Assembly: GCF_900106975.1 (NCBI RefSeq)
Contig: NZ_FNNU01000002.1
Coordinates: 620,001 to 684,000, forward strand
Direction of reading: 5' to 3'
Length of the DNA stretch: 64,000 nt
Source of the DNA: Pseudomonas kuykendallii
GTDB lineage: Bacteria > Pseudomonadota > Gammaproteobacteria > Pseudomonadales > Pseudomonadaceae
In this document: positions 29,298 through 39,971 of the stretch, piece by piece
Layout of the letters: each line of letters opens with the position of its first letter
How positions within the stretch are numbered: position 1 is the stretch's first letter
The notes under the pieces: model-generated
The model's input: the letters and a program-made list of their open reading frames with translations, nothing else
Told to the model about the DNA's origin: nothing
Databases searched by the model: none
Translations under genes and position numbers: made by a program

Positions 29298-30752
29298 ATG
29301 ACGACCATGCTGCACCGCGTAAGCGAACACCTGTTGAGCCCCGGCGGCCTGAGCCTGGACGCCCTGCCGGCGTTGCTCGGTGAACTCGCCGGGCCGGGTA
29401 TCGACGCCGCCGACCTGTATTTCCACGACCAGATTTCCGAGTCCTGGGTCCTCGAGGACGGCATCGTCAAGGACGGCAGCTTCAACCTCGACCAGGGCGT
29501 CGGCGTGCGAGCGCTGTCCGGCGAGAAGACCGGCTTCGCCTACAGCAACGCGATCACCGCCGCCGCGCTGGGTGCCGCTGCCCGTGCCGCGCGTTCCATC
29601 GCCCGCGCCGGCCAGGAAGGCCGTGTGCAGGCCTTCTCCAGCCCCGACGTGCCGCGCCTGTATGCGCTGGACAACCCGCTGGACGTGCTCGACCGCGCGC
29701 AGAAGGTCGAGCTGCTCAAGCGCATCGACGTCGCCACGCGCGCGCTCGATCCGCGCATCAAGCAGGTCACCGTCAGCCTCGCCGGCGTCTGGGAACGCAT
29801 CCTCGTCGCCGCGCTGGACGGCAGCCTGGGCGCGGACATCCGCCCGCTGGTGCGCTTCAACGTCAGCGTGATCGTCGAGCAGAACGGCCGCCGCGAACGC
29901 GGCAGCCACGGCGGCGGCGGGCGTACCGACTACCGTTTCTTCCTCGACAGCGTGGGCCTCGAAGACCGCGCCACCGGCTACGCCCGCGAGGCGCTGCGCC
30001 AGGCGCTGGTGAACCTCGAGGCGATTCCCGCGCCGGCCGGCACGCTGCCGGTGGTGCTCGGGTCCGGCTGGTCCGGCGTGCTCCTGCACGAAGCGGTCGG
30101 GCACGGCCTGGAAGGCGACTTCAACCGCAAGGGCAGCTCGGCCTACAGCGGCCGCATGGGCGAGCGCGTGGCGTCGAGCCTGTGCACCATCGTCGACGAC
30201 GGCACCCTGGCCGACCGCCGCGGCTCGCTGAGCATCGACGACGAAGGCACGCCGACCCATTGCACCACGCTGATCGAGAACGGCGTACTCAAGGGCTACA
30301 TGCAGGACAAGCTGAACGCGCGCCTGATGGGCGTGGCGCCGACCGGCAACGGCCGTCGCGAATCCTACGCGCACCTGCCGATGCCACGGATGACCAACAC
30401 CTACATGCTGGCCGGTGAAAGCGACCCGGAAGAAATCATCCGCTCGGTGAAGAAGGGCATCTACTGCGCCAGCCTCGGCGGCGGCCAGGTGGATATCACC
30501 AGCGGCAAGTTCGTCTTCTCCACCAGCGAGGCCTACCTGATCGAGGACGGCAAGCTCGGCGCCCCGGTGAAAGGCGCGACGCTGATCGGCAACGGTCCGG
30601 AAGTGATGAACAAGGTGTCGATGGTCGGCAACGACCTGGCGCTGGACAGCGGCGTCGGCACCTGCGGCAAGGACGGCCAGTCGGTGCCGGTGGGCGTCGG
30701 TCAGCCGACGCTGAAGATCGACGGGATCACCGTGGGTGGAACCGGCGCCTGA
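29298..30752 (+). CDS. tldD: Metalloprotease subunit TldD
   Basis: Active subunit of the TldD-TldE peptidase, which degrades unfolded peptides and processes some ribosomal peptides (microcin B17, CcdA). It has 484 residues. The metal-binding motif HEAVGH lies at 264-269, with the third ligand expected in the C-terminal [10 protein letters not shown] region. The conserved GRMGERVAS and [19 protein letters not shown] are present. Partner pmbA (tldE) lies 640 bases away on the same strand, with darP between them on the other strand. Confidence 0.97.
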   Translation: MTTMLHRVSEHLLSPGGLSLDALPALLGELAGPGIDAADLYFHDQISESWVLEDGIVKDGSFNLDQGVGVRALSGEKTGFAYSNAITAAALGAAARAARSIARAGQEGRVQAFSSPDVPRLYALDNPLDVLDRAQKVELLKRIDVATRALDPRIKQVTVSLAGVWERILVAALDGSLGADIRPLVRFNVSVIVEQNGRRERGSHGGGGRTDYRFFLDSVGLEDRATGYAREALRQALVNLEAIPAPAGTLPVVLGSGWSGVLLHEAVGHGLEGDFNRKGSSAYSGRMGERVASSLCTIVDDGTLADRRGSLSIDDEGTPTHCTTLIENGVLKGYMQDKLNARLMGVAPTGNGRRESYAHLPMPRMTNTYMLAGESDPEEIIRSVKKGIYCASLGGGQVDITSGKFVFSTSEAYLIEDGKLGAPVKGATLIGNGPEVMNKVSMVGNDLALDSGVGTCGKDGQSVPVGVGQPTLKIDGITVGGTGA

Positions 30753-30770
30753 CGGCGCCGGAGCGGCGGA

Positions 30771-31292
30771 TCAACGAAGCCCGCGCAGGGTTTCGTCGAG
30801 TTCGCGGATGTACTTGAAGACCTTGCGCGCGGCGGCCGGCGGTTTGTTGTGGGCCGCCTCGTGCTGGGCATGACGGACCAGGCTGCGCAGGTGCTGGCGG
30901 TCGGTTTCCGGGTATTCGGCAACGAAGTTTTCCAGGGTGGTGTCGTCGCCGCCGATCAGCCGGTCGCGCCAGCGCTCCAGGGCGTGAAAGCGCTCGTTGT
31001 ACTGGCGGGTGGACGAGTCGAGCTGGTCGACCAGGGCGAGAATCGCCTCGACGTCCTGATCGCGCATCAGCTTGCCGATGAACTGGACGTGGCGTTTGCG
31101 GGCGACGTTGGCGGTGTGCTTCGGCGCTTCGGCCAGCGCCCGGCGCAGGGCATCGGACAGCGGCATGCGTTCGAGCACGTCGGGCTTGAACTGGGTCAGA
31201 CGCTGACCGAGCTCCTGCAACGCATGCAGCTCGCGCTTGACCTGGGATTTGCTCTTCTCCTCGGAGAAGGCATCGTCGATAGATTCAGACAT
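30771..31292 (-). CDS. darP: Ribosome biogenesis factor DarP (YjgA)
   Basis: Binds late 50S assembly intermediates and helps peptidyl-transferase centre maturation. It has 173 residues, mostly helical and highly charged ([17 protein letters not shown] at the start, the [20 protein letters not shown] core, and [15 protein letters not shown] at the end). It is placed antisense between tldD and pmbA, the conserved gamma-proteobacterial arrangement yjgA-pmbA being divergent. Confidence 0.95.
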   Translation of the reverse strand: MSESIDDAFSEEKSKSQVKRELHALQELGQRLTQFKPDVLERMPLSDALRRALAEAPKHTANVARKRHVQFIGKLMRDQDVEAILALVDQLDSSTRQYNERFHALERWRDRLIGGDDTTLENFVAEYPETDRQHLRSLVRHAQHEAAHNKPPAAARKVFKYIRELDETLRGLR

Positions 31293-31396
31293 GGGGGCGA
31301 TCCAGTGGAAAACGCCGCCATGATAACAGCAGCCCCACGGCGGGCGCTCGCAGCCCGTCCTTGCGGCGCTGCCAACGAACAGATTGAGGAGTCGCC

Positions 31397-32743
31397 ATGA
31401 GTTCTACAGACATCGTCGGGCCGCAGGCCCTGCCGGAATTGCAGGCGAAGGTCGAACGCATCATCGCCGAAGCCCGGCGCCAGGGCGCCACCGCCAGCGA
31501 GGTGTCGGTGTCGGTGGAGCAGGGGCTGTCCACCTCGGTGCGTCAGCGCGAGGTCGAAACCGTCGAGTTCAACCGCGACGAAGGCTTCGGCATCACCCTC
31601 TACCTGGGACAGCGCAAGGGTTCGGCGAGCACCTCGGCGAGTGGCGACGCGGCGATCCAGGAAACCGTCGCGGCGGCCCTGGCGATCGCCCGGCACGCCT
31701 CCGAGGACGAGGCCGCCGGCCTCGCCGACGCCGCGCTGATGGCCCGCGAGCTGCCCGAGCTTGATCTCTACCATCCGTGGGCGATCACCCCGGAGCGCGC
31801 CATCGAGCTGGCGCTTGACTGCGAGGCGCACGCCTTCGATACCGATACACGGATTCGCAACGCCGATGGAACCAGCGTCAGCACCCACCAGGGCTGCCGG
31901 GTATACGGCAACAGCCACGGTTTCGTCGGCGGTTACGCCAGCACCCGCCACAGCCTCAGCTGCGTGATGATCGCCGAGGCCGACGGGCAGATGCAGCGCG
32001 ACTACTGGTACGACGTCAACCGCCAGGGCGAACTGCTCGGCGCGCCGGCCTACATCGGCCGCCGCGCCGCCGAGCGCGCGGTGAGCCGCCTCGGTGCGCG
32101 CCCGGTGCCGACCTGCGAAGTGCCGGTGCTGTTCGCCGCCGAGCTGGCGACCGGGCTGTTCAGTCATTTCCTCGCCGCGGTGTCCGGCGGCAACCTCTAC
32201 CGCAAATCCTCGTTTCTCGAAGGCGCGCTGGGCGAGCGGCTGTTCCCCGAGTGGCTGACGCTCGACGAGCGTCCGCACATTCCCCGCGCCATGGCCAGCG
32301 CCTCTTTCGACGGCGACGGCCTGGCGACCTACGCCAAGCCTTTCGTGGCCAATGGCGAGCTGGTCTCCTACGTGCTTGGCACCTATTCCGGGCGCAAGCT
32401 GGGCATGCCGAGCACGGCGAACGCCGGAGGCGTGCACAACCTGTTCGTCAGCCACGGCGAGGAAGACCAGAAGGCCCTGCTCAAGCGAATGGGCCGCGGG
32501 CTGCTGGTCACCGAACTGATGGGCCAGGGGCTCAACCTGGTGACCGGCGACTATTCGCGCGGCGCCGGCGGTTACTGGGTGGAGAACGGCGAGATCCAGT
32601 TCCCGGTGCAGGAAGTCACCATCGCCGGCAACCTGCGCGACATGTTTCGCCAGATCGTCGCCGTCGGCAGTGACCTCGAACTGCGCAGCAACATCCGCAC
32701 CGGCTCGGTGCTGATCGAGAAGATGACGGTGGCGGGTAGCTGA
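31397..32743 (+). CDS. pmbA: Metalloprotease accessory subunit PmbA (TldE)
   Basis: Inactive-site partner of TldD, 448 residues. It shares the TldD/PmbA fold but lacks HExxxH, as expected. Conserved words are [53 protein letters not shown] and TDLMGQG-like [11 protein letters not shown]. Ribosome site GAGGAG. The stop is one base before the ATG of the J-domain gene. Confidence 0.96.
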   Translation: MSSTDIVGPQALPELQAKVERIIAEARRQGATASEVSVSVEQGLSTSVRQREVETVEFNRDEGFGITLYLGQRKGSASTSASGDAAIQETVAAALAIARHASEDEAAGLADAALMARELPELDLYHPWAITPERAIELALDCEAHAFDTDTRIRNADGTSVSTHQGCRVYGNSHGFVGGYASTRHSLSCVMIAEADGQMQRDYWYDVNRQGELLGAPAYIGRRAAERAVSRLGARPVPTCEVPVLFAAELATGLFSHFLAAVSGGNLYRKSSFLEGALGERLFPEWLTLDERPHIPRAMASASFDGDGLATYAKPFVANGELVSYVLGTYSGRKLGMPSTANAGGVHNLFVSHGEEDQKALLKRMGRGLLVTELMGQGLNLVTGDYSRGAGGYWVENGEIQFPVQEVTIAGNLRDMFRQIVAVGSDLELRSNIRTGSVLIEKMTVAGS

Positions 32744-32744
32744 C

Positions 32745-33803
32745 ATGGCGAAGAAAAAAACACTGCTGCGCGCCAAGCCGGCGCCGGGGCAGGCGATATC
32801 CGGGACCCAGCGCAAGTTCAACGGCCTGGTGGAAACCCTCGAAGGCGAACGAGAGCGTCTGGAGGCCTGGCAGGGCGTGATCGACGACTACGAGCGCTTC
32901 TTCGGCGAGACCTACCTGCCGCTGCTGGACGCGCACTGGGCACTCAACCGACAACTCGCCGAGGCACTCGATCGGGCTTCGACCGGCGTGGAGCTGAGCG
33001 CCGCGCACCGTCAGCTGGTCGACGAGATCATTCTCGATTCGGTGCTGCCGCTGATCGAGGGCGGCGAGAAGGACGACTCACTGCGCGGCTTGGTCGAACG
33101 CCACAGCAGCCTGAATTTCGACACGCTGGTGCAGCAGGCGCAGGCCCTGCAGGACGCCTTGGCGGGCGAAACGACGGATTCCGCCGATGCCGTGGAGGCA
33201 GGGGAAGGGGTCGAGTCGCGTGGTCTGTCGAGCGCGGAGCCGCCCCCCGCCGCGGAGCGCCCGCGGCTGCTGCGTGGGCGGCATGATGAAGAAGCGCGGC
33301 GTCAGGCCAGTCGCAGCGTGCGCGAGGTCTACCGGCAACTCGCCAGCAGCCTGCATCCGGACCGCGAGACCGACAGCGCCGAACGCGAGCGCAAGACGGC
33401 GCTGATGCAGCAGGTCAACCAGGCCTACGAGCGCAGCAATCTGCTGACCCTGCTGCAGTTGCAGCTGGAGATCGAGCAGATCCGGCCGAGCAACCTCGCC
33501 GATCTCGCCGACGAAAAGCTCAAGCACTTCAACCGCGTGCTCACCGATCAGCTGGAGGAGGTGCGCGACGAAGTGGCGAACGAGGAGCAGCTGTTCCGCG
33601 ACTGCTTCGACCTGGACCCGCAGCAGGCGGTGAACCCGAAGATCGTCCGGCGGCTGTCGCGTCAGCAGAGCGCCTTCCTCGAGGAAGACAACGCCTACCT
33701 GACCCAGGACATCGAGCAGCTGCAGCAGCCGGAAAACCTCCTCGCCTGGCTCGACGAGCAACTCAAGCGCGAGCAGGAAGCCAAGGAAATGGGGCTCGCC
33801 TGA
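32745..33803 (+). CDS. J-domain protein of unknown role
   Basis: 352 residues, no signal peptide and no membrane segment, very rich in Glu, Gln, Leu and Arg with long predicted coiled coils. A J-domain-like segment lies at about 190-250, with the diagnostic HPD at 204-206 and a preceding helix VREVYRQLASSL. This should stimulate DnaK-type Hsp70 ATPase. No G/F region or zinc finger is present, so it is a class C J-protein. The N-terminal half (MAKKKTLLRAKPAPGQ onward) is a helical domain I cannot assign. It starts 1 base after pmbA, suggesting co-translation with a protease subunit. Function unknown beyond Hsp70 recruitment. Confidence 0.85.
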   Translation: MAKKKTLLRAKPAPGQAISGTQRKFNGLVETLEGERERLEAWQGVIDDYERFFGETYLPLLDAHWALNRQLAEALDRASTGVELSAAHRQLVDEIILDSVLPLIEGGEKDDSLRGLVERHSSLNFDTLVQQAQALQDALAGETTDSADAVEAGEGVESRGLSSAEPPPAAERPRLLRGRHDEEARRQASRSVREVYRQLASSLHPDRETDSAERERKTALMQQVNQAYERSNLLTLLQLQLEIEQIRPSNLADLADEKLKHFNRVLTDQLEEVRDEVANEEQLFRDCFDLDPQQAVNPKIVRRLSRQQSAFLEEDNAYLTQDIEQLQQPENLLAWLDEQLKREQEAKEMGLA

Positions 33804-33874
33804 GCCTCCGTCACGCTCCTTGCTCCCCCGGCTGTCAGCGCGACAGCCACCTGTAGCACCACTCCCTTCTTTGC

Positions 33875-33903
33875 GGTCGCCGGCTCCTTCCGGGCAGGCG
33901 ACC
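33875..33903 (+). other. Hairpin in the gap after the J-domain gene
   Basis: Inverted repeat GGTCGCC / GGCGACC with a 15-base loop, followed by GTTTCCG. A possible weak terminator. Nearby sequence to about 33930 shows no gene. Confidence 0.3.
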
Positions 33904-33929
33904 GTTTCCGTTCGTCCTCGAAAGCTCCT

Positions 33930-34408
33930 GCAAGTGATCATCGGTACCCACGCGTTGTTCGGCCTGGGTCGTCGGCCGCTGCTGCTGTTCGTCATCGCCG
34001 TCGTCCCCACACAACATCCCCCAGGGCATGGCGGTGGGCTTTTCGGCCGGTGCGGGACTGGCCGGAGCGGACAGCCTGGCGTTGGGCATCGCGCTGCAGG
34101 ATCTACCGGAAGGGCTGATCATCTCGCTGGTGCTGCTGGGGCCGGGATGGGAAGAGGGCGGGCGCTGCTGATCGGTGCGGCTTCCGGGCTGGTCGAGCCG
34201 CTGTTCGCGGTGATCTGTGCCTGGTTGGTGGGCGTTTCGATGCTGCTATTGCCCTGGGGACTGGCGGTGGCGGCAGGGGGCGATGCTGTTCGCCGTCGCT
34301 CACGAGATCATTCCCGAATCGCACCGGCGTGGCTTCGAAGCCGAGGCGAGCATTGGCCTGGTGCTGGGGTTCTGCTTGATGATGGTGCTGGATACGGCGC
34401 TGGCCTGA
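33930..34408 (+). pseudogene. Decayed ZIP-family metal transporter (C-terminal half)
   Basis: Three consecutive frames encode pieces of one ZIP transporter. Frame 1 (about 33930-34005) gives RPLLLFVIAVV. Frame 2 (34010-34171, then a stop) gives HNIPQGMAVGFSAGAGLAG and LQDLPEGLIISLVLL. The next frame (about 34162-34280) gives ALLIGAASGLVEPLFAVICA. The last (to the TGA at 34408) gives AMLFAVAHEIIPESHRRGFE and ends DTALA. At least three frameshifts are needed, and the N-terminal helices are missing. The intact family would be an inner-membrane zinc/iron importer. Metal-site words remain (HNIP, HE..P), though the usual glutamate after HNIP is Gln. PAO1 has a ZIP gene at this point, so this looks like a recent loss. 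Confidence 0.82.
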
Positions 34409-34423
34409 GCCGTCGCCGGCGCC

Positions 34424-34696
34424 TCACTCGCCTTCGTCGAAGCGGTTGTTGATCAGTTCGATCAGCGCTTCCAGCGCCTCGTCGCACTGCTCGCCCTCGG
34501 TATGCAGGTGGATCGCAGTGCCCAACCCGGCAGCCAGCATCATGACCGCCATGATGCTCTTGCCGTCGACCAGGCTTTCCGGCCCACGGCCCACGCGAAC
34601 GGTGCAGGGAAAGCGGCCGGCAACGCCGACGAACTTGGCGGCGGCGCGTGCATGCAGGCCGAGTTTGTTGATGATGGTGATTTCACACGCAGGCAT
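34424..34696 (-). CDS. ptsO: Nitrogen-PTS phosphocarrier NPr
   Basis: HPr-like phosphocarrier between EINtr (PtsP) and PtsN. It has 90 residues with phospho-histidine H15 in NKLGLHARAAAKF and the second conserved block SIMAVMMLAAGLGTAI. The regulatory serine region is SLVDGKSIMAV. Last gene of the rpoN-hpf-ptsN-rapZ-ptsO run, 10 bases after rapZ. Confidence 0.96.
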   Translation of the reverse strand: MPACEITIINKLGLHARAAAKFVGVAGRFPCTVRVGRGPESLVDGKSIMAVMMLAAGLGTAIHLHTEGEQCDEALEALIELINNRFDEGE

Positions 34697-34706
34697 CGCG
34701 GGTTCC

Positions 34707-35564
34707 TTAATGAAGGTCGCGGTGGCGAACCTGGACGTTCTTCAATTGTTCTTTGAGGGCGGCGCCTAGGCGTTCCGCAAGGTAGACCGAACGGTGGTGG
34801 CCGCCGGTGCAGCCGATGGCGACGGTGACATAGGCGCGGTTGCTGGCGGCGAAGCGCGGCAGCCATTTCTGCAGGTAGGTACTGATGTCCTGATACATCT
34901 CCTGCACATCCGGCTGCGCCGAAAGGTAGTCGATCACCGGTTGCTCCAGGCCCGAATGTTCGCGCAGCTCCGGTTTCCAGTAAGGGTTGGGCAGGCAGCG
35001 CACGTCGAACACCAGGTCGGCATCTACCGGCATCCCGCGCTTGAAGCCGAAGGATTCGATGAGAAAGGCCGTGCCGGGTTCGGGCTTGTTCAGCAGACGC
35101 AACTTGATGGTGTCGCGCAGCTGGTAGAGGTTGAGGTGGGTGGTGTCGATCTTCAGGTCAGCGAGGTCGGCGATCGGGCCGAGCAGCTGGCTTTCATCGT
35201 CGATCGCTTCGGCCAGCGAGCGGGTGGCGCTGGTCAGCGGATGGCGCCGACGGGTCTCGGAAAAGCGCTTGAGCAGCGTCTCCGGCTCCGCGTCGAGGAA
35301 CAGCACGTCGGACTGGATGTGCCGGGCGCGGACTTCGGCGAGCAACTCGGGAAAGCGCTGCAGGTGGCTAGGCAGGTTGCGCGCATCGATGGATACGGCG
35401 ACCAGCGGCTGGGCGAGTTCGGTGTGGATCAGCGCCCGTTCGGCGAGCTCGGGCAGCAGGCCGGCCGGAAGGTTGTCGATGCAATAGAAGCCGTTGTCTT
35501 CCAGCACGTCGAGCGCGGTGCTCTTGCCCGATCCGGATCTGCCGCTGACGATGATCAGACGCAT
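34707..35564 (-). CDS. rapZ: RNase adapter protein RapZ
   Basis: RNA-binding adapter that directs RNase E to GlmZ sRNA in enterics; in Pseudomonas the GlmY/GlmZ part may differ. It has 285 residues with P-loop GRSGSGKS (8-15), Walker B-like DVLFLDAEP, and the C-terminal RNA/phospho-sugar domain containing [10 protein letters not shown]. Located between ptsN and ptsO as in most gamma-proteobacteria. Confidence 0.96.
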   Translation of the reverse strand: MRLIIVSGRSGSGKSTALDVLEDNGFYCIDNLPAGLLPELAERALIHTELAQPLVAVSIDARNLPSHLQRFPELLAEVRARHIQSDVLFLDAEPETLLKRFSETRRRHPLTSATRSLAEAIDDESQLLGPIADLADLKIDTTHLNLYQLRDTIKLRLLNKPEPGTAFLIESFGFKRGMPVDADLVFDVRCLPNPYWKPELREHSGLEQPVIDYLSAQPDVQEMYQDISTYLQKWLPRFAASNRAYVTVAIGCTGGHHRSVYLAERLGAALKEQLKNVQVRHRDLH

Positions 35565-35573
35565 AGGTTGGCC

Positions 35574-36038
35574 TTAGTGCCCGCTCTGTACGTCCACCAC
35601 GACCTGATACAGGGCCTCGCTGCTATCCGCCGCACGCAGGCGCTCGCGCACCTCGGCACGGTCGAGCATGCTGGCTATCTGGCGGAGCAATTCGAGGTGT
35701 TCATCGGTGGCCGCCTGCGGCACCAGCAGGACGAACAGCAGGTCCACCGGTGCACCGTCGATGGCGTCGAAGTCGACCGCCGTTTCCAGGTGCATGACCG
35801 CGCTGATCGGCGATTCGCAGCCGGCAAGACGGCAGTGGGGAATGGCGATACCGTTGCCGAAGCCGGTGGAACCGAGCTTTTCGCGGGCAACTAGGCTTTC
35901 GAAGATGTCCTGGGTTTCCAGGGTCGGTAACTCGCGGGCGATCAGTTGGGCGATCTGCTCGAGTACACGTTTCTTGCTGCCGCCCGGCACGCCGACGAGG
36001 GCGCGACCGGGGGTCAGGATATTTTCAAGTCGGATCAT
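35574..36038 (-). CDS. ptsN: PTS IIA-like nitrogen regulatory protein PtsN
   Basis: EIIA-Ntr, terminal phospho-acceptor of the nitrogen PTS that controls potassium transport and other targets by its phosphorylation state. It has 154 residues with active H68 in NGIAIPHCRL, preceded by STGFGNG, and the regulatory C-terminus FVLLVPQAATDEHLELL. Nine bases after hpf. Confidence 0.97.
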   Translation of the reverse strand: MIRLENILTPGRALVGVPGGSKKRVLEQIAQLIARELPTLETQDIFESLVAREKLGSTGFGNGIAIPHCRLAGCESPISAVMHLETAVDFDAIDGAPVDLLFVLLVPQAATDEHLELLRQIASMLDRAEVRERLRAADSSEALYQVVVDVQSGH

Positions 36039-36047
36039 AGGGGAGGG

Positions 36048-36356
36048 TCAGCGAGCCGCAGCACCTTGCTGTCGGTTCAGTTGCTTTTCCTTGTGCTTGA
36101 TCAGCTGGCGATCCAGTTTGTCGACCAGCAGGTCGATGGCCGCGTACATGTCGTCATGCTCCGCATTGGCGACCACTTCGCCCCCGGCGATGCGCAGGGT
36201 GGCTTCGATTTTCTGTTTCAGCTTTTCGACTTCCATGATCACCTGGACGTTGGTGATCTTGTCGAAGTGTCGCTCGAGGCGACTGAATTTCTCCTCGATA
36301 TAGTCGCGTAGGGCGTCGGTCACATCCAGTTGATGGCCACTGATGTTGACTTGCAT
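36048..36356 (-). CDS. hpf: Ribosome hibernation promoting factor (short HPF/YfiA-type)
   Basis: Binds the 30S decoding region in stationary phase and promotes 100S dimers. It has 102 residues with the beta-alpha-beta-beta-beta-alpha fold: MQVNISGHQLDVTDALRDYI, then the RIAGGEVVANAEHDDMYAAID block. The C-terminal dimerisation domain of long HPF is absent. Ribosome site GGAGAAG. Lies 134 bases after rpoN, as in the usual rpoN-hpf pair. The gap holds two small inverted repeats (CTCCGG-CTAT-CCGGAG near 36438) but no gene. Confidence 0.96.
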   Translation of the reverse strand: MQVNISGHQLDVTDALRDYIEEKFSRLERHFDKITNVQVIMEVEKLKQKIEATLRIAGGEVVANAEHDDMYAAIDLLVDKLDRQLIKHKEKQLNRQQGAAAR

Positions 36357-36490
36357 ACCGCTTCTCCTTGTTGCCGCTTAGAAGAGACAGGCTGACGGGC
36401 CTGCCACCGAAAATCTGGCGTTTGAGGCTCTTTTGCCGCTCTCCGGCTATCCGGAGCAGGGGAAGGCGGATGCCTTCGTTTCGGGGCTGA

Positions 36491-37990
36491 CTACATCAGT
36501 CGCTTGCGTTCGCTCGAAGGCGCTATGCCCAGCGATTCGCGGTACTTGGCGACTGTGCGACGTGCCACCTGAATGCCCTGTGCTTCCAGTAAACCAGCGA
36601 TCTTGCTGTCGCTCAACGGCTTTTTCGCGTTTTCCGCGGCGACCAGTTTCTTGATGATCGCGCGGATCGCGGTGGACGAGCATTCGCCCCCTTCCGCGGT
36701 GCTGACGTGGCTGGAGAAAAAGTATTTCAGTTCGTAGATGCCACGCGGGGTGTGCATGAACTTCTGCGTGGTGACGCGGGAAATCGTCGATTCGTGCATG
36801 CCCACGGCTTCGGCGATGTCGTGCAGAACCAGCGGTTTCATCGCTTCCTCGCCGTACTCGAGGAAGCCGCGCTGGTGTTCGACGATCTGGGTCGCGACCT
36901 TCATCAGCGTTTCGTTGCGGCTCTGCAGGCTCTTGATGAACCAGCGCGCTTCCTGCAGCTGATTGCGCATGAAGGTGTTGTCGGCACTGGAGTCGGCGCG
37001 GCGGACGAAGCCGGCGTAGTGGGGGTTGACCCGCAGGCGCGGCACCGCTTCCTGGTTCAGCTCAACCAGCCAGCGCTCGTTGTGCTTGCGTACGATGACG
37101 TCGGGCACCACGTATTCGGGTTCGCTGGCTTCGATCTGCGAGCCTGGCCGCGGGTTGAGGCTCTGGATCAGTTCGATGATCTGCCGAAGCTCGTCTTCCT
37201 TGAGCTTCATGCGCCGCATCAGCTGGCTGTAGTCGCGGCTGCCGAGCAGCTCCAGGTAGTCGCCGACCAGGCGTTGCGCCTCGCTCAGCCACGGGGTCTT
37301 CGGCGGTAGCTGGCGCAGTTGCAGGAGCAGGCATTCGCTGAGGTCGCGGGCGGCGATGCCGGCCGGCTCGAACTGTTGGATGCGGTGCAGAACGGCCTCG
37401 ACTTCATCGAGCTCGATGTCGAGCTCCGGATCGAAGCCTTCGGTGATGTCCGCCAGGGATTCTTCCAGGTAACCCTGGTCGTTGATGCAGTCGATCAGCG
37501 TCACGGCGATCAGCCGGTCGGTGTCCGACATCGGCGCTAGATTGAGTTGCCAGAGCAGGTGGCTCTGCAGGCTCTCGCCGCTGGACGTGCGCGAGGTGAA
37601 ATCCCACTCGTCGTCGTCATTGCTCGGCAGGCTGCTGGCGCTGGTCTGGTAGACGTCTTCCCAGGCGGTGTCGACGGGGAGTTCGCTGGGGATGCGTTCG
37701 CTGTCGTGCCAGTCGCCCTCTTCGAGGTTCTCCACGGTGGGTACGGTGGACTCCTGGAACGCCACTTCCTGGGTGCCGGGATTGGGCAGCGCGTCGCCGT
37801 CGGCAAGCGGGTCGGTGTTGTCGAAGTCCTCGCCTTCCTCCTGACGCTCGAGCATCGGGTTGGATTCCAGCGCCTCCTGGATTTCCTGTTGCAGGTCCAG
37901 GGTGGACAGTTGGAGCAAGCGAATGGCCTGTTGCAGCTGAGGAGTCATCGTCAGCTGCTGGCCCATCTTGAGAACGAGCGATGGTTTCAT
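36491..37990 (-). CDS. rpoN: RNA polymerase sigma-54 factor
   Basis: Alternative sigma factor for nitrogen, flagellar, pilus and many catabolic promoters. It has 499 residues. Region I is glutamine/leucine rich ([21 protein letters not shown]). Region II is acidic (40-120). Region III comprises the core-binding domain and the HTH ([15 protein letters not shown]), with the RpoN box [14 protein letters not shown] at the end. Standard length for Pseudomonas. Transcribed from its own -10 near 38058 or by readthrough from lptB. Confidence 0.98.
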   Translation of the reverse strand: MKPSLVLKMGQQLTMTPQLQQAIRLLQLSTLDLQQEIQEALESNPMLERQEEGEDFDNTDPLADGDALPNPGTQEVAFQESTVPTVENLEEGDWHDSERIPSELPVDTAWEDVYQTSASSLPSNDDDEWDFTSRTSSGESLQSHLLWQLNLAPMSDTDRLIAVTLIDCINDQGYLEESLADITEGFDPELDIELDEVEAVLHRIQQFEPAGIAARDLSECLLLQLRQLPPKTPWLSEAQRLVGDYLELLGSRDYSQLMRRMKLKEDELRQIIELIQSLNPRPGSQIEASEPEYVVPDVIVRKHNERWLVELNQEAVPRLRVNPHYAGFVRRADSSADNTFMRNQLQEARWFIKSLQSRNETLMKVATQIVEHQRGFLEYGEEAMKPLVLHDIAEAVGMHESTISRVTTQKFMHTPRGIYELKYFFSSHVSTAEGGECSSTAIRAIIKKLVAAENAKKPLSDSKIAGLLEAQGIQVARRTVAKYRESLGIAPSSERKRLM

Positions 37991-38057
37991 GGCAGACCTT
38001 GATTACCGGCGTCTAACGCCTGTGCACTGCTGAGCGCCGGAGCGCCGCCGGAAGCAA

Positions 38058-38063
38058 ATTATA
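38058..38063 (-). promoter_or_regulatory. -10 element for rpoN
   Basis: Perfect TATAAT on the minus strand (complement of ATTATA), 68 bases before the rpoN ATG. No good -35 hexamer at 16-18 bases, so it may need an activator or be weak. Confidence 0.45.
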
Positions 38064-38123
38064 TGCCCGATTTTAGAATGATTTTCCAGAGATGGGGAGC
38101 CTTTCCGCAGCGAAAAGCCTTCG

Positions 38124-38848
<725 letters not shown>

Positions 38849-38849
<1 letters not shown>

Positions 38850-39406
38850 TACTGGGGTTGCCCCTGCTGCTCTTTTTTCTTCGGCTGGATCACCATGTCC
38901 ACCCGCGGACGCGGCGCGGTGACGTTGTTGCCGGTCGCGCGGCCGGCATTCACGATCTGCCGCTGGGTGTCATAGACGATCTTCTCGCCCTGGAAGGTGT
39001 TGCCCTGCTGCACGACCTTGGCCTGGTCGATCAGGACGATACGTTCGTTGTCGGCGAAATACTGGATGGTCAGGCCATAGGCCTTGACCAGCGGCTTGTC
39101 GGCCGCCGGCTTCTGCTCGTAGTAGGCGGGCCGGCCGACCGAGGTGAAGACCTTGATGTCGCCGTTCTTGTCCTGGGTGATGGTCACCGTGTCGCCGGTG
39201 ATCTTCAGGGTGCCCTGGGTGATCACCACGCCGCCGCGGTAGACGGCCACGCCCTGCTTGTCGTCGAGTTCGGCGCTGTCCGCCTGGACGCGGATCGGCT
39301 GGTCGCGGTCGGAGGGGAGGGCCCATGCGCCTGCGCTTCCTAGCGCGCCGCCCAGGCTGATCAACAGGGGAAGAGCACGGAGGGAGAAACTTTTAACGAG
39401 CCTCAT
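38849..39406 (-). CDS. lptA: Periplasmic LPS transport protein LptA
   Basis: Forms the periplasmic bridge of the Lpt machine. It has 185 residues with a Sec signal peptide ending near [10 protein letters not shown] and an OstA/jellyroll domain ([20 protein letters not shown], then [17 protein letters not shown]). A polar tail [10 protein letters not shown] ends the protein. The N-terminus overlaps lptC by 14 bases and the stop overlaps lptB, so translation is tightly coupled. Confidence 0.96.
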
Positions 39407-39962
39407 ACTGGCCTCTTACGTTGGACTTCAGGGTCATCCTGTTGTCATTCAGATACGCTTTCATTCCATTTGCCGTGGTCACCCCGTTGGCGGCGTCGAT
39501 TCTAACGGCTTGCTCGGTCTGCGCATATTGCTGCTTGGGGAATACGGTCAGGCGGCTGGTGGTGAGGACCGTCGGGCGGCCCTTGGCGTCGGTTCGCTCG
39601 ACGCGCACCGCATCGATCAGTTCGGCCTGAGTGCCGCCGGGCGCGACTTCCGCGCGGTCGCTGCGTACATGCCAGGGCAGGTCCGTGCCGCGATAGAGCA
39701 TCAGATCCGGGGCGCTGACCAGGGTGATGTCGCTGGTCTTGACGTGTTCCAGCTTGGTCGCGGTCATCTCGTACTGCAACTTGCCATCGGGCTGGTACTG
39801 CAGGGTGTGGGCATTGTCCGCGTAGAAATCGATCTCGGTGTCGTCGGCCTTGGTGCTTGGTCGGTCGAGGAAGGTCTCCGGGCGGATGTTCCAGTAACCG
39901 AGCGCCACGAGCAGTGCGGCGAACAGGGCCAGGGGGCCGAAGGTGCGCAGTTTACGAAGCAT
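39393..39962 (-). CDS. lptC: LPS export protein LptC
   Basis: Bitopic inner-membrane protein that passes LPS from LptBFG to LptA. It has 189 residues, one helix at about 7-23 (FGPLALFAALLVALGYW), then the LptC jellyroll (IDFYADNAHTLQYQPDGKLQY, SDRAEVAPGGTQ). Nine bases after kdsC. Confidence 0.95.
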   Translation of the reverse strand: MLRKLRTFGPLALFAALLVALGYWNIRPETFLDRPSTKADDTEIDFYADNAHTLQYQPDGKLQYEMTATKLEHVKTSDITLVSAPDLMLYRGTDLPWHVRSDRAEVAPGGTQAELIDAVRVERTDAKGRPTVLTTSRLTVFPKQQYAQTEQAVRIDAANGVTTANGMKAYLNDNRMTLKSNVRGQYEAR

Positions 39963-39971
39963 CGCAGGACC

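Noticed and set aside
33820-34452. Single intact gene spanning the ZIP region
   Set aside because: Only parts of that frame match ZIP helices; the metal-site words fall in the other two frames, which fits a frameshifted pseudogene.
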